From the NCBI GenBank assembly GCA_030425615.1, contig JAUIAI010000007.1:1-15153 (forward strand): DNA of 15,153 nucleotides. Reading direction: 5' to 3'. The position numbers and the translations under genes were made by a program. Of this stretch, positions 1 to 7,711 are shown piece after piece. Within the stretch, counting starts at the first letter, position 1; each line of letters opens with the position of its first letter. This DNA is from Gammaproteobacteria bacterium. Its GTDB lineage: Bacteria > Pseudomonadota > Gammaproteobacteria > Burkholderiales > Burkholderiaceae_E. The notes under the pieces are model-generated. The model saw nothing but the letters and a program-made list of their open reading frames with translations, was not told the DNA's origin and did not search any database.

Positions 1-141
1 CAGGAAGCCCTCGTGGATCTCGCAGCCGCCGCAGCCCGAGCTGTAGAACAGCGTCGTGCCCGCCTTGACCCCATCGAGGCTCGGGTCGCAGACGCACGGA
101 TCATACGCCCCGCGCGCGGCCGGGCCCCGCGCTGAGTGCAC
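1..141 (-). CDS. Possible 5' part of an unrecognised Cys-rich protein, runs off the left edge
   Basis: On the minus strand this stretch is open and reads with a natural-looking composition: YDPCVCDPSLDG, then AGTTLFYSSGCGGCEIHEGF, with four cysteines in CxC and CxxC pairs. About 90% of the codons from the Tyr onward end in G or C, like confirmed genes here. The competing plus-strand frame (stop TGA at 133-135) is only about 64% G/C at third positions and looks like a shadow. The only start I see is GTG at 141-139, without a convincing ribosome-binding site, and the first dozen residues look non-coding. I do not recognise the family. CxxCH, the heme c motif, is absent. It would diverge from ubiX with only about 25 bases between the starts, which is tight; the left edge could also be a breakpoint. 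Confidence 0.3.
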   Translation of the reverse strand, partial: MHSARGPAARGAYDPCVCDPSLDGVKAGTTLFYSSGCGGCEIHEGFL

Positions 142-165
142 GCGCCCGAAGCCGGAGCGCGGTCG

Positions 166-771
166 ATGACCGTTACGCCGGCGCCGGTGATCGTGGCGAT
201 CACCGGCGCCTCGGGTGCATGCATCGGAGTGCGCCTGCTCGAGATGCTCTCGGAACTGGGTGTCGAGCGACACCTGATCGTTTCCGCGGCGGGCTGGCTC
301 AACATCGAACACGAGCTCGGTCACGGACGTGCGCGCGTCGAATCGCTTGCCAGCCGGGTCCACCCGGTACGCGACGTCGGCGCCTGCGTGGCCTCCGGTT
401 CGTTTCCCACCAGCGCGATGGTCGTGGCCCCCTGCTCGATGCGAACCCTCGCGGCCATCGCATGCGGGCTATCGGACAATCTGATCACCCGTGCCGCCGA
501 CGTCACGCTGAAAGAACGTCGGCGGCTCGTCATCGTTCCCCGGGAAACGCCTCTGAATCAGGCACACCTGCGCAATATGCTTGCTGTGACGGAGATGGGT
601 GGTATCGTGTTCCCACCGGCTCCCGCCTTCTATGCGCGCCCGGAAAGCGTCGGTGCCATGGTCGATCACCTCTGCGCACACCTGCTGACCTTGCTCGGAC
701 ACGAGCATCCGTCGGCGGTTCGCTGGAACGGCCTCGGCGCCGAGCGCCCGTCCGGGCAGGAGAACGCCTGA
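166..771 (+). CDS. ubiX: UbiX-family flavin prenyltransferase
   Basis: UbiX joins a dimethylallyl group to reduced FMN, giving the prenylated flavin used by UbiD-type decarboxylases in ubiquinone synthesis or aromatic-acid metabolism. The 201-residue product has the family length and Rossmann-like layout: the N-terminal flavin-binding ITGASGA loop (residues 12-18), the SFPTSAMVVAPCSM segment, the GLSDNLITRAADVTLKERR helix, then VPRETPLNQAHLRNM and a C-terminal PAPAFYARPESV stretch, all classic UbiX signatures. I chose ATG 166 because GGAG lies eight bases upstream and homologues begin just before the GASG loop; an in-frame GTG at 136 would add ten unlikely residues. The stop overlaps the start of the next gene (TGATG), suggesting translational coupling. 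No UbiD partner lies in the window, so the decarboxylase it serves cannot be read from context. Confidence 0.93.
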   Translation: MTVTPAPVIVAITGASGACIGVRLLEMLSELGVERHLIVSAAGWLNIEHELGHGRARVESLASRVHPVRDVGACVASGSFPTSAMVVAPCSMRTLAAIACGLSDNLITRAADVTLKERRRLVIVPRETPLNQAHLRNMLAVTEMGGIVFPPAPAFYARPESVGAMVDHLCAHLLTLLGHEHPSAVRWNGLGAERPSGQENA

Positions 772-1199
772 TGCGCCTACTCGTCGCCGTCGACGGCTCG
801 GAAAACGCCCTGCGGGCCACGCGCGCCGCCATCGACCTGCTTGGCCGGGTGGGTGAACCCGACAACCGGCTCGACCTCATCACGGTCCACGATCCCGCCT
901 CGCTGCAGTACGCGACCGGGGTCATCGGCGAAGATCGAATCTCCAAGTACCTGGACGATGCGAGCCAGCAGGACCTCCAGGACGCCCGCTTGCTGGTGGC
1001 CGACGCCGGGCTGCCGTCCGAGATCCTCATTCAGCGCGGACCCATTGCGCCCACCATCGGGGAGGCGGCCACCCGGGGCGCCTACGACATGGTCGTGCTC
1101 GGCACCAAGGGCCGCAGCAACTTCCGGGACTTCGTCATCGGATCCGTCGCGCAGCGCATCAGCGCCACGACCGAGGTGCCGATCCTGCTGGTCCGCTGA
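771..1199 (+). CDS. Universal stress protein (UspA family)
   Basis: This 142-residue single-domain Usp protein begins MRLLVAVDGSENA, the first beta strand and adenine-side loop of the fold. Near the C-terminus it carries the ATP-binding signature G-2x-G-9x-G-S (GTKGRSNFRDFVIGS, residues 111-125), followed by the dimerising strand VPILLVR. The intact signature places it with nucleotide-binding Usp proteins rather than the UspA type that lacks ATP binding. Its ATG overlaps the ubiX stop codon, so the two are probably co-translated. Usp proteins are cytoplasmic and modulate stress survival; the specific target is unknown. The frame extends upstream through ubiX only as a shadow. Confidence 0.9.
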   Translation: MRLLVAVDGSENALRATRAAIDLLGRVGEPDNRLDLITVHDPASLQYATGVIGEDRISKYLDDASQQDLQDARLLVADAGLPSEILIQRGPIAPTIGEAATRGAYDMVVLGTKGRSNFRDFVIGSVAQRISATTEVPILLVR

Positions 1200-1201
1200 T
1201 A

Positions 1202-1216
1202 CGCCGCTGAGCGGCG
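1202..1216 (+). terminator. Short GC hairpin after the usp gene, possible terminator
   Basis: CGCCGC-TGA-GCGGCG forms a perfect six-pair stem with a three-base loop, starting two bases after the usp stop codon. No T-run follows, so this is at best a weak intrinsic terminator or an mRNA 3'-end stabiliser. Confidence 0.3.
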
Positions 1217-1334
1217 GGCCCCACGGCTGCAGCCGCACCCGCCTGGTGCACCGGTTCAGCGCCGGGGATCGGATTCCCGGTTTCTGAGACGTCCGTGCAA
1301 CGAATCCGGACCGTACGCTTCAAGGCGGGCTCGA

Positions 1335-1369
1335 TTGTCTTGGACAACGACAACGGAAGCCCCTAGACT
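1335..1369 (+). promoter_or_regulatory. Candidate sigma-70 promoter with overlapping palindrome, upstream of the histidine kinase
   Basis: TTGGAC (1340-1345) and TAGACT (1364-1369) are separated by 18 bases and resemble -35 and -10 boxes. A perfect inverted repeat TTGTC-TTG-GACAA (1335-1347) overlaps the -35 box and could be an operator. Transcription would begin near 1376, which supports ATG 1409 rather than TTG 1373 as the kinase start. The rest of the 1200-1408 gap shows no small gene. Confidence 0.35.
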
Positions 1370-1408
1370 GATTTGTCACATTTGGCAACGAATCGGTCCG
1401 AAAACCGC

Positions 1409-4021
1409 ATGGCTGCTCCGTCTTCCGCCGAAGAAAGGCGCCGGCTCGACGCCATCCGCCGGCTGGAACTCGAAGACGAGGATACCGATCCAGCGCTCGA
1501 GGAGCTCGTGGCGCTCGCGGCGAGACTCGCCGACGCGCCGATGGCCGCGATCAGCCTCGTCGGCGACGATTTCCAGCGCATCGCGGCCGAGCACGGCTTG
1601 AACATGCCGCGGACCGTCCCCAGAAACGCGTTCTGCACGGTGGCGGTTTCGCAGGATGCGCCCCTGCTCGTCCGGGACGCCCGCCAGGATCCGCGCTTCG
1701 CCGATTCGCCGCTGGTCCTGGCTGCTCCGCACATTCGCGCCTACGTGGGCCTGCCGCTGTCAGTCGAGGGCATCAGGGTGGGTGCGCTCTGCGTGATGGA
1801 TGGAACGCCCCGCAACCTGGCCGCCTTGCACGACCCCTTGTCGACGCTGGCGCGGGCCGTCTCCACGCTGCTGCTGGGCCGGCTGAACCGCAACGCCCTG
1901 CGGGACCGGACGGCGCTGCTCGAAAAGGTCTCACGCGAGATCCCGGGCGTCATCTTCCAGTATCGGCAGGAGGCCGACGGCTCGGCCCGCTTTCCGTTCG
2001 TGAGCGAAGCGGTGCGGCGAATCTACGGCGTGTCCCCGGAAACGGCGCAGCGCGACACCCGGGGCACGTTTCGGGCGGTTCACCCGGACGATCGCACGCG
2101 GCTTCTGGAGAGCATCGCGCGCAGCGCGGCGTCGCTCTCGCCCTGGCGCCACGAGTTCCGCGTCGTGCTGGGCGACGGAAGCACACAATGGCGCGAGGGC
2201 CACTCCAGCCCGGAACGGCTGCCCGACGGCGCCACGGTGTGGCATGGCTACATCCACGACACCACGGCCGGCAAGGCGGCCCGCCTGGAACTGCAGCGCA
2301 GTCGTCAGCGGGCGGAACTGGCGATCGAGGTGGCCGGGCTCGCGATCATGAGCTGGACGCCGGGCAGCCCGGCCATCACGCTGGACACCCGGGCCGACGA
2401 ACTGTTCTCCATGTCGCGGGCGTGGCGCCGGCTCACGTTGGACGGCTGGTTGGGCGCGGTTCATCCGGAGGATCGTGAGCGGGTGAGCGGACACGTGACC
2501 GCGGCGCGCGAGCCCGGCCACCACCAGACGCTCACGTTCCGGGTCCAGGATCCGACGACGGGTGACGTGCGTCACGTGGAGTGTCATCTGCGGGTCGTTG
2601 CCGACGACAGTCCGGACGGCGTACTGGCCATCTGCGCGAGCCGCGACGTCACCGAACGCCAGGAGGCGGCTCGACTCGAGCGGATCTCGGATGCGGCCGA
2701 GCAAGGCACGCTGGCACGCACCCGGCTGTTGTCCAGGCTGGCCCACGAACTGCGCACCCCGCTGAGCGCGATCAACGGGCTGACGGACCTGCTCGAGTCG
2801 GATCCGACGATCGCCGCTTCGCCGGAACCGGCGAAGCGCATCGCGCAGATCCGCCAGGCCGGCCGCCATCTCGAGGCCCTGATCGGTGATCTGACCTCGC
2901 CATCGCCGATTTCCGGGGTGGAACCCACGCTCGCGCTCACGCCCGTGAACGTGGCCGCCAGCCTGCGGCGCTCCATCGCCATCGTCTCCAGCACGGCCCA
3001 GGGCGGCCGGGTGCGTGTCCTGGCCCCGGGACCGGAGATCGTCGACGAGTGGGTACTGGCCGAGCCGCGGCGGCTCGACCAGTGTCTGATCAACCTCCTG
3101 TCGAACGCGATCAAGTACAACCGGGACGGGGGCAGCGTCGCGATCGACGTCCGCCCGACCGACGGGCGGCTGCAGATCACCATCCGGGACACCGGCGTCG
3201 GACTGACACCGGTACAGATGCAGGGCATGTTCACGCCGTTCAACCGGCTGGGCGCCGAACGCACCCGGGTCCCCGGTTCCGGACTGGGTCTGAGTATCGT
3301 CAAGCAGCTCAGCGAACGGATGGGCGGCACGGTCGATGTCTCCAGCGTGCCGGGCGTGGGCACCCAGTTCACGATCGCGCTCGCGAGTTGTCCACCGCCC
3401 GGGCTCGGCGCGGTGGCGGAGCCGTCCGACCTGCCCGGAAAGCCCGCCCCGCCCGCCACGGCAGCAGAGCCGAGGCTGCCGACGTCTGCCGCGCCACACG
3501 CGGACGGCCCCGTGAAGCGCCAAGCAGAACCTGCGATGGACCCGGGGTCCGGTGAGTCGCCGCGTCCGCTGGACGTCCTCTACGTCGAGGACGACGCGCT
3601 GAACCGCCTCGTCCTCGCCGGCTGCTTCGAGCAGTTGCCCGCCCACCGCCTGAGGCTCGCCGCGTCGGTCGCCGAGGGCTGGGCGGAGCTCCGGCACGCA
3701 CTGCCGGATCTCCTCCTGCTCGACCTGAATTTCGACGACGGCGACGGATTCGAGCTGCTGCACCGACTCCGCTCGCTGCCCGGGGGAACGACGCTGCCGG
3801 TGGTGGCCGTCTCGGCAGACGCTTCCCCCGAAGACGCCGAGCAGGCGCTGGCGGCGGGCTTCGTCGACTACTGGTGCAAACCGCTGAACGTGCAGCAGGT
3901 GGTCCGGCGAATCGCGGCCGTCACCTCGGGACCGGACGCGCGCGGCGCTGCCGACGCCCCGGCGGCCCGGTCGGTCACGCCCGACCGGGCGAAGGACACA
4001 CGGGCCACGCACACGGGTTGA
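1409..4021 (+). CDS. Hybrid sensor histidine kinase (GAF-PAS-PAS-HisKA-HATPase-REC)
   Basis: The product is an 870-residue soluble-looking hybrid kinase with no clear membrane segment. Domains in order: GAF (about 20-165), two PAS-type domains (about 175-290 and 300-425; the first has the PAS_3-like HPDDR motif, the second HPEDR), HisKA with phospho-acceptor His446 in AHELRTPLSA, and HATPase_c with N box INLLSNAIKYN (about 561), G1 DTGVGL (594) and G2 GSGLGLSIV (623). A Pro/Ala-rich linker (about 655-715) leads to a C-terminal receiver with acidic pocket VEDD (about 726), phospho-acceptor Asp772 (LLLLDLNFDD) and Lys824 (CKPL). All catalytic residues are present, so an intramolecular His-to-Asp relay is expected. 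The ligand and output partner are unknown; no separate regulator is adjacent. A TTG at 1373 would extend it by 12 residues. It converges on the Moco-subunit gene with a nine-base gap. Confidence 0.92.
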   Translation: MAAPSSAEERRRLDAIRRLELEDEDTDPALEELVALAARLADAPMAAISLVGDDFQRIAAEHGLNMPRTVPRNAFCTVAVSQDAPLLVRDARQDPRFADSPLVLAAPHIRAYVGLPLSVEGIRVGALCVMDGTPRNLAALHDPLSTLARAVSTLLLGRLNRNALRDRTALLEKVSREIPGVIFQYRQEADGSARFPFVSEAVRRIYGVSPETAQRDTRGTFRAVHPDDRTRLLESIARSAASLSPWRHEFRVVLGDGSTQWREGHSSPERLPDGATVWHGYIHDTTAGKAARLELQRSRQRAELAIEVAGLAIMSWTPGSPAITLDTRADELFSMSRAWRRLTLDGWLGAVHPEDRERVSGHVTAAREPGHHQTLTFRVQDPTTGDVRHVECHLRVVADDSPDGVLAICASRDVTERQEAARLERISDAAEQGTLARTRLLSRLAHELRTPLSAINGLTDLLESDPTIAASPEPAKRIAQIRQAGRHLEALIGDLTSPSPISGVEPTLALTPVNVAASLRRSIAIVSSTAQGGRVRVLAPGPEIVDEWVLAEPRRLDQCLINLLSNAIKYNRDGGSVAIDVRPTDGRLQITIRDTGVGLTPVQMQGMFTPFNRLGAERTRVPGSGLGLSIVKQLSERMGGTVDVSSVPGVGTQFTIALASCPPPGLGAVAEPSDLPGKPAPPATAAEPRLPTSAAPHADGPVKRQAEPAMDPGSGESPRPLDVLYVEDDALNRLVLAGCFEQLPAHRLRLAASVAEGWAELRHALPDLLLLDLNFDDGDGFELLHRLRSLPGGTTLPVVAVSADASPEDAEQALAAGFVDYWCKPLNVQQVVRRIAAVTSGPDARGAADAPAARSVTPDRAKDTRATHTG

Positions 4022-4030
4022 TCGCGCCGC

Positions 4031-6214
4031 TCAGACCGGCAGATCCATGGGCAGCCGGCGGATGCGTCGTCCCGTCAGTGCATACAGTGCATTCGCCAGC
4101 GCCGGAGCCAGCGGCGGCGTGCCAGGCTCACCCACGCCACCGGGCGGCTCGGCGGACTGCACGAGGTGGACCTCCACAGCCGGCATCTCCGACATCCGCA
4201 GCACCGGGTAGTCGTGGAAGTTCGATTGCACGATGCGTCCCGATTCGAGGGTGATCCGTCCGTAGAGCGCGGCGGAAAGGCCGTAGACCATGGCGCCCTC
4301 GAGCTGGGCCGCGGTGGTGTCCGGATTGACCACGGTGCCCACGTCGGCACCGATGACCACCCGGTGCACACGCGGCCGGCCCTCCGAGATGGACACTTCG
4401 ACGACCTGCGCGACGTACGAACCGAACGACTCGGCCACCGCGATGCCCCGGGCCCGGCCGGCCGGCAACGGCGAACCCCAGCCAGCCCGTTCCGCGGCGA
4501 GGTCCAGGGCGGCCCGGTGCCTGGGGTGACCGCTCAGCAGATCGCGCCTGAATTCATACGGGTCTCGGCCCGCGACGTAGGCGAGTTCGTCGATGAACGT
4601 CTCCGCGATGAACGCATTCTGCGAGTTCCCCACCGAACGCCAGAACCACGTGCGGATCCCCGGTTCGTAGGGAATCCACTCGACCCGCTGGTTCGGGCAG
4701 TCGTATGGCCAGTTGTCCAGACCTTCGGTGGACATGACGTCGAGCCGGTCCTGCACCAGGGCCCCTTCGAATCCCGACCCCTTCGCCACCGAGGAACACA
4801 CCGTGCGGGCCGACATGAACAGCGGCCGGCCCTCGGCGTCCAGCCCGCCGCGCACACGCGCATGCACGGCCGGCCGGTAGTACTGGCCACGCATGTCGTC
4901 CTCGCGCGAGTAGACGAGTCGTACCGGCGCTTCGACCGCCTTGGACAGCTGCACCGCCTCGATCAGTGCGTCCGGTGCGAAGCGACGCCCGAAACCGCCG
5001 CCCAGATGGGTCGTGGTGATCTGCACGAGCGCCGGGTCGATGCCGAGGATCTGCCCCACCGTGGCCTGATTCGGCCCCTGCCCCTGGGTCCCGCCGTGGA
5101 TCTCCACATGCCCTTCCCGCACCCAGGCGGTGATGTTCATGGGCTCCATGGGTGCGTGGGCGAGATAGGGAAGATCGTATTCGGCCGTGACCGTCATGAC
5201 CGCGCGTGCGGCCTCCACGTCACCGACGTCCCGCGCCGGAACCGCATCCGTCGTGGTGAGCGCCAGGCGGCGCATCTCGGCGCGCATTTCCTCGTCCGAC
5301 AGCGTGAGCGCCTCGTCTTCCCGCCAGTTCACCTTCAGGGCGTCACGCCCCAGCTTGGCGGCCCAGTAGGAGTCGGCGAGTACGGCGACACCGTCCGAGA
5401 CCGCGCCGGTGACGGGCACCACGGCCCGCACGCCCCTGACGGCGAGGCTCGCCTGCGCGTCGTAGCTCTCGACCTTTGCACCGACCGTGGGCGAGCGCGC
5501 GACCAGCGCCGTGAGCTGACCGGGAAGCCGCACGTCCATCCCGTACACCGCGCTGCCGTCGACCTTCTCCGGGGAATCGAGACGCCTGACCGGCTTGCCC
5601 AGCAGCCGGAACCCGGACTCGCGCACCGCCACCGTGGCGGGATCCGGCGGCACCATGCCTGCCGCGAGCGTGGAGATCTCGCCGTAACTGGCCCGGCGGG
5701 CATCCGGCCCCGTGAGCCACCCGTCGGCCGCATCGACGGCAGACAGTTCCACCTGCCAGTGCTTTGCGGCCGCCTGGCGCAGCAACTCGCGCGCGGCGGC
5801 GCCCGCGCGTCGCAGCGGCTCGTACATCGCCCGGACAGAGGTCGAGCCGCCGGTGCCCTGCGTCCCGAACAGGGGATTCGCGTACTGCGGCGCCGCCGGG
5901 GCGAACTCGTAGGAGACCCTGGACCAGTCGGGCGACAACTCCTCCGCGATCAGCATCGGCATCGACGTGGCCACGCCCTGCCCCATTTCCGACTTGTCGA
6001 CGATGATCACGACCCGGTTGTCCGGATGGATGCGGATCCACTGGCTGGGAGCCAGGGGTTCGTTCGCCGCGTGGGCGGACGAACCGAGCCGGCCGGGGGC
6101 CACCGACGGAAAGACGATGCCCAGCGCCAGGCCGCCGCCTGCGAGCGCGGTGGATCTCAGGAATACGCGGCGTGCCGCGGAGTACGGGGCGCGCATGCGG
6201 TTGGATTCGCTCAT
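4031..6214 (-). CDS. Tat-exported molybdopterin-binding subunit of an IorB-like aldehyde/N-heterocycle dehydrogenase
   Basis: This 727-residue xanthine-oxidase-family large subunit matches the IorB-like branch (isoquinoline 1-oxidoreductase beta and membrane-associated aldehyde dehydrogenases). A twin-arginine signal lies at the N-terminus (RRVFLRS from residue 15, then a hydrophobic core through GIVFPSVA), so the folded heterodimer should be exported with its small subunit. Moco-pocket motifs are visible: DKSEMGQGV (about 73-81), GGTQGQGPNQA (about 375-385), GGGFGRRF (about 404-411) and, near the C-terminus, GGVGEPG (about 691-697), whose Glu is the conserved catalytic base. I chose ATG 6214 over the longer frame to 6436 because GAGGGG lies just upstream and the Tat signal follows directly. 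It starts 10 bases after the [2Fe-2S] gene ends. Likely role: oxidising an aldehyde to an acid in the periplasm. A separate cytochrome subunit is not seen. Confidence 0.88.
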   Translation of the reverse strand: MSESNRMRAPYSAARRVFLRSTALAGGGLALGIVFPSVAPGRLGSSAHAANEPLAPSQWIRIHPDNRVVIIVDKSEMGQGVATSMPMLIAEELSPDWSRVSYEFAPAAPQYANPLFGTQGTGGSTSVRAMYEPLRRAGAAARELLRQAAAKHWQVELSAVDAADGWLTGPDARRASYGEISTLAAGMVPPDPATVAVRESGFRLLGKPVRRLDSPEKVDGSAVYGMDVRLPGQLTALVARSPTVGAKVESYDAQASLAVRGVRAVVPVTGAVSDGVAVLADSYWAAKLGRDALKVNWREDEALTLSDEEMRAEMRRLALTTTDAVPARDVGDVEAARAVMTVTAEYDLPYLAHAPMEPMNITAWVREGHVEIHGGTQGQGPNQATVGQILGIDPALVQITTTHLGGGFGRRFAPDALIEAVQLSKAVEAPVRLVYSREDDMRGQYYRPAVHARVRGGLDAEGRPLFMSARTVCSSVAKGSGFEGALVQDRLDVMSTEGLDNWPYDCPNQRVEWIPYEPGIRTWFWRSVGNSQNAFIAETFIDELAYVAGRDPYEFRRDLLSGHPRHRAALDLAAERAGWGSPLPAGRARGIAVAESFGSYVAQVVEVSISEGRPRVHRVVIGADVGTVVNPDTTAAQLEGAMVYGLSAALYGRITLESGRIVQSNFHDYPVLRMSEMPAVEVHLVQSAEPPGGVGEPGTPPLAPALANALYALTGRRIRRLPMDLPV

Positions 6215-6224
6215 GTCGTCCCCC

Positions 6225-6683
6225 TCAGCCGATGGCGCGGGCGGCATCCTTGATCGCGGCCCGGATGCGGTTGTACGTGCCACAGCGGCATACATTGCCG
6301 GACATGGCCTCGTCGATCGCAGCGTCGTCTGGCGCCGGATTCTCGCGCAGCAGTGCCACGGCGGACATGATCTGCCCGGACTGGCAGTAGCCGCACTGCG
6401 GGACGTCGTGCGCGATCCAGGCCTGTTGCACCGCACTGCCGATCTCGTCGACGGCGATGGCCTCGATGGTGGTCACCCGCGCTCCGGCCGCCGCTGAAAC
6501 CGTGGTCGTGCACGAACGCACCGGACGACCGTCGAGGTGGACCGTGCACGCACCGCACAGACCGGCACCGCAGCCGAATTTAGTGCCCTGCAGTTCGAGT
6601 TGGTCGCGCAGGGCCCAGAGCAGGGGCGTGGAGGGATCGGTGTCGATCTCGATGTCGACACCGTTCACGTTCAGAGTCTGCAT
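6225..6683 (-). CDS. [2Fe-2S] subunit of the IorAB-like molybdenum dehydrogenase
   Basis: The 152-residue product has the two-domain layout of small xanthine-oxidase-family subunits. The N-terminal plant-ferredoxin-like domain carries Cys38, Cys43, Cys46 (CGAGLCGAC) and Cys58. The C-terminal helical domain carries Cys97 and Cys100 (CGYC) and Cys132 and Cys134 (CRC), which bind the second cluster next to Moco. All eight ligands are present. It passes electrons from the Moco subunit encoded just downstream. ATG 6683 has a good GGAGG four bases upstream; the frame extends to 6728 but those residues look untranslated. It has no signal peptide and is presumably carried out by the Tat signal of its partner. 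A 166-base gap with a strong hairpin separates it from the dehydrogenase gene upstream. Confidence 0.93.
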   Translation of the reverse strand: MQTLNVNGVDIEIDTDPSTPLLWALRDQLELQGTKFGCGAGLCGACTVHLDGRPVRSCTTTVSAAAGARVTTIEAIAVDEIGSAVQQAWIAHDVPQCGYCQSGQIMSAVALLRENPAPDDAAIDEAMSGNVCRCGTYNRIRAAIKDAARAIG

Positions 6684-6782
6684 GCGGCCTCCGGGAGCGT
6701 CACTGACGGGGACGGGAGACCGTACCATCGTTTGCTGTCCCCGGGGCGCAGTCCGACTCCCGCGTCAGGGAGAATCGGGTGC

Positions 6783-6809
6783 CCGCCGGCCCGCGCCGTG
6801 GGCCGGCGG
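6783..6809 (-). terminator. Strong GC hairpin between the SDR gene and the molybdenum dehydrogenase genes
   Basis: CCGCCGGCCC (6783-6792) and GGGCCGGCGG (6800-6809) are perfect reverse complements around a seven-base loop. On the minus strand it lies about 40 bases after the SDR stop and 100 bases before the [2Fe-2S] gene. No T-run follows, so it may be a partial terminator or a processing/stability element that sets different expression for the two halves of the operon. The rest of the 6684-6849 gap shows no gene and no clear promoter. Confidence 0.4.
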
Positions 6810-6849
6810 TCGTGCGCAGCGAACCGAGACCCGAGACCCGACAGCCGAG

Positions 6850-7662
6850 TCAGCCCTGCCCGCTGCGCAAACGGCCGGCGAAACGACGCATTCCGCCCAG
6901 CCAGCGGTCATAGTCCGACGCCTTGCGGCGGAAGTACTCGATGACCTCGGGATGGGGCAGGATCAGGAAGCTCTCGGCGGCGAGCCCCTGCACGACGCTT
7001 TCGGCCAGGGCTTCTGCCGGCATCAGACCGTCCACCTTCGCGGCCGACGACCCGGAGCGCCCCTGGACCATCGGCGTGTCCACCGCCTGCGGACACAGGA
7101 CCGAGACGCCGATGCCCTCGTCCCCGTGACGGATCGCCAGATACTCGGCGAACGCGATGGCGGCATGCTTGGTCACGGCATAGGTGGCCGACGGCAGCGA
7201 GGTCACCAGACCGGCCGCCGAGGCCGTGTTCAGCAGATAGCCCCGGCCACGCGCGACCATGCCGGGCACCACCGCACGCGCCGCATAGACATGGGCCATG
7301 ACATGGACCTGCCAGTTCAGCTGCCAGACGTCGTCCGTGGTGTGCTCGTCGCCGTCCCGGATGATTCCGGCGTTCGAGCAGAAGAGATCGATGCGGCCGT
7401 GAGCCTTCTCGGCAGCGACGGCCAGGGACCTCACCTCGTCCTCGCGTCCGACGTCACAGGCCTGCCAGGTACACGGAACCGGTGGCGCGCCGTCCGCGCC
7501 CGCGGAGATCCGGCCGGCCAGGGAGTCGAGCGCCTCCCGCGTGCCGGACAGGTCGGCCAGGACCAGGCCGGCCGGGCGCTCCTGCGCGAAACGCAGCGCC
7601 ATGGCGCGGCCGATACCGCTGGCCGCGCCTGTGATCACGATGACGCTGTCCGTCAGTTGCAT
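6850..7662 (-). CDS. Short-chain dehydrogenase/reductase (classical SDR)
   Basis: This 270-residue classical SDR has the NAD(P)-binding TGAASGIG motif (11-18), a first acidic residue after beta-2 (LADLSG, Asp37) suggesting NAD preference, the CSNAGI strand (95-100) and the active-site Ser148, Tyr161 and Lys165 (YAVTK). The residue that aligns with the usual catalytic Asn of helix alpha-4 appears to be His120 (WQVHVMAHVYAAR), which is unusual. ATG 7662 has GAGGAG upstream; the frame to 7788 has no support. The gene lies 49 bases after the lipoprotein gene, in the same direction as the acyl-CoA synthetase and the Moco dehydrogenase. The substrate cannot be read from sequence; an alcohol, hydroxyacyl or aldehyde intermediate of the same pathway is a reasonable guess. 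Confidence 0.9.
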   Translation of the reverse strand: MQLTDSVIVITGAASGIGRAMALRFAQERPAGLVLADLSGTREALDSLAGRISAGADGAPPVPCTWQACDVGREDEVRSLAVAAEKAHGRIDLFCSNAGIIRDGDEHTTDDVWQLNWQVHVMAHVYAARAVVPGMVARGRGYLLNTASAAGLVTSLPSATYAVTKHAAIAFAEYLAIRHGDEGIGVSVLCPQAVDTPMVQGRSGSSAAKVDGLMPAEALAESVVQGLAAESFLILPHPEVIEYFRRKASDYDRWLGGMRRFAGRLRSGQG

Positions 7663-7711
7663 GCTGTCTCCTCGTTTCGAATGCGTCTTGCCACGTCGTG
7701 CGCGGCGCCCG

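Noticed and set aside
1373..1408. TTG 1373 as start of the histidine kinase
   Set aside because: The predicted -10 box (1364-1369) would leave almost no leader, and the 12 extra residues have no domain support. ATG 1409 is preferred, although its ribosome site is weak.
1931..4012. A 693-codon open frame opposite the histidine kinase
   Set aside because: It is antisense to a kinase with all catalytic motifs in order; the product is Arg/Gly-rich with no recognisable domain, as expected of a GC-rich shadow frame.
4022..4030. Bidirectional terminator between the convergent kinase and Moco-subunit genes
   Set aside because: Only nine bases separate the stop codons and I see no stem or T-run there.
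4166..6253. A 695-codon plus-strand frame opposite the Moco subunit gene
   Set aside because: The opposite strand encodes an intact Tat-signal IorB-like protein with conserved GGGFGRRF and GVGE. The plus-strand product is His/Arg-rich low-complexity sequence.
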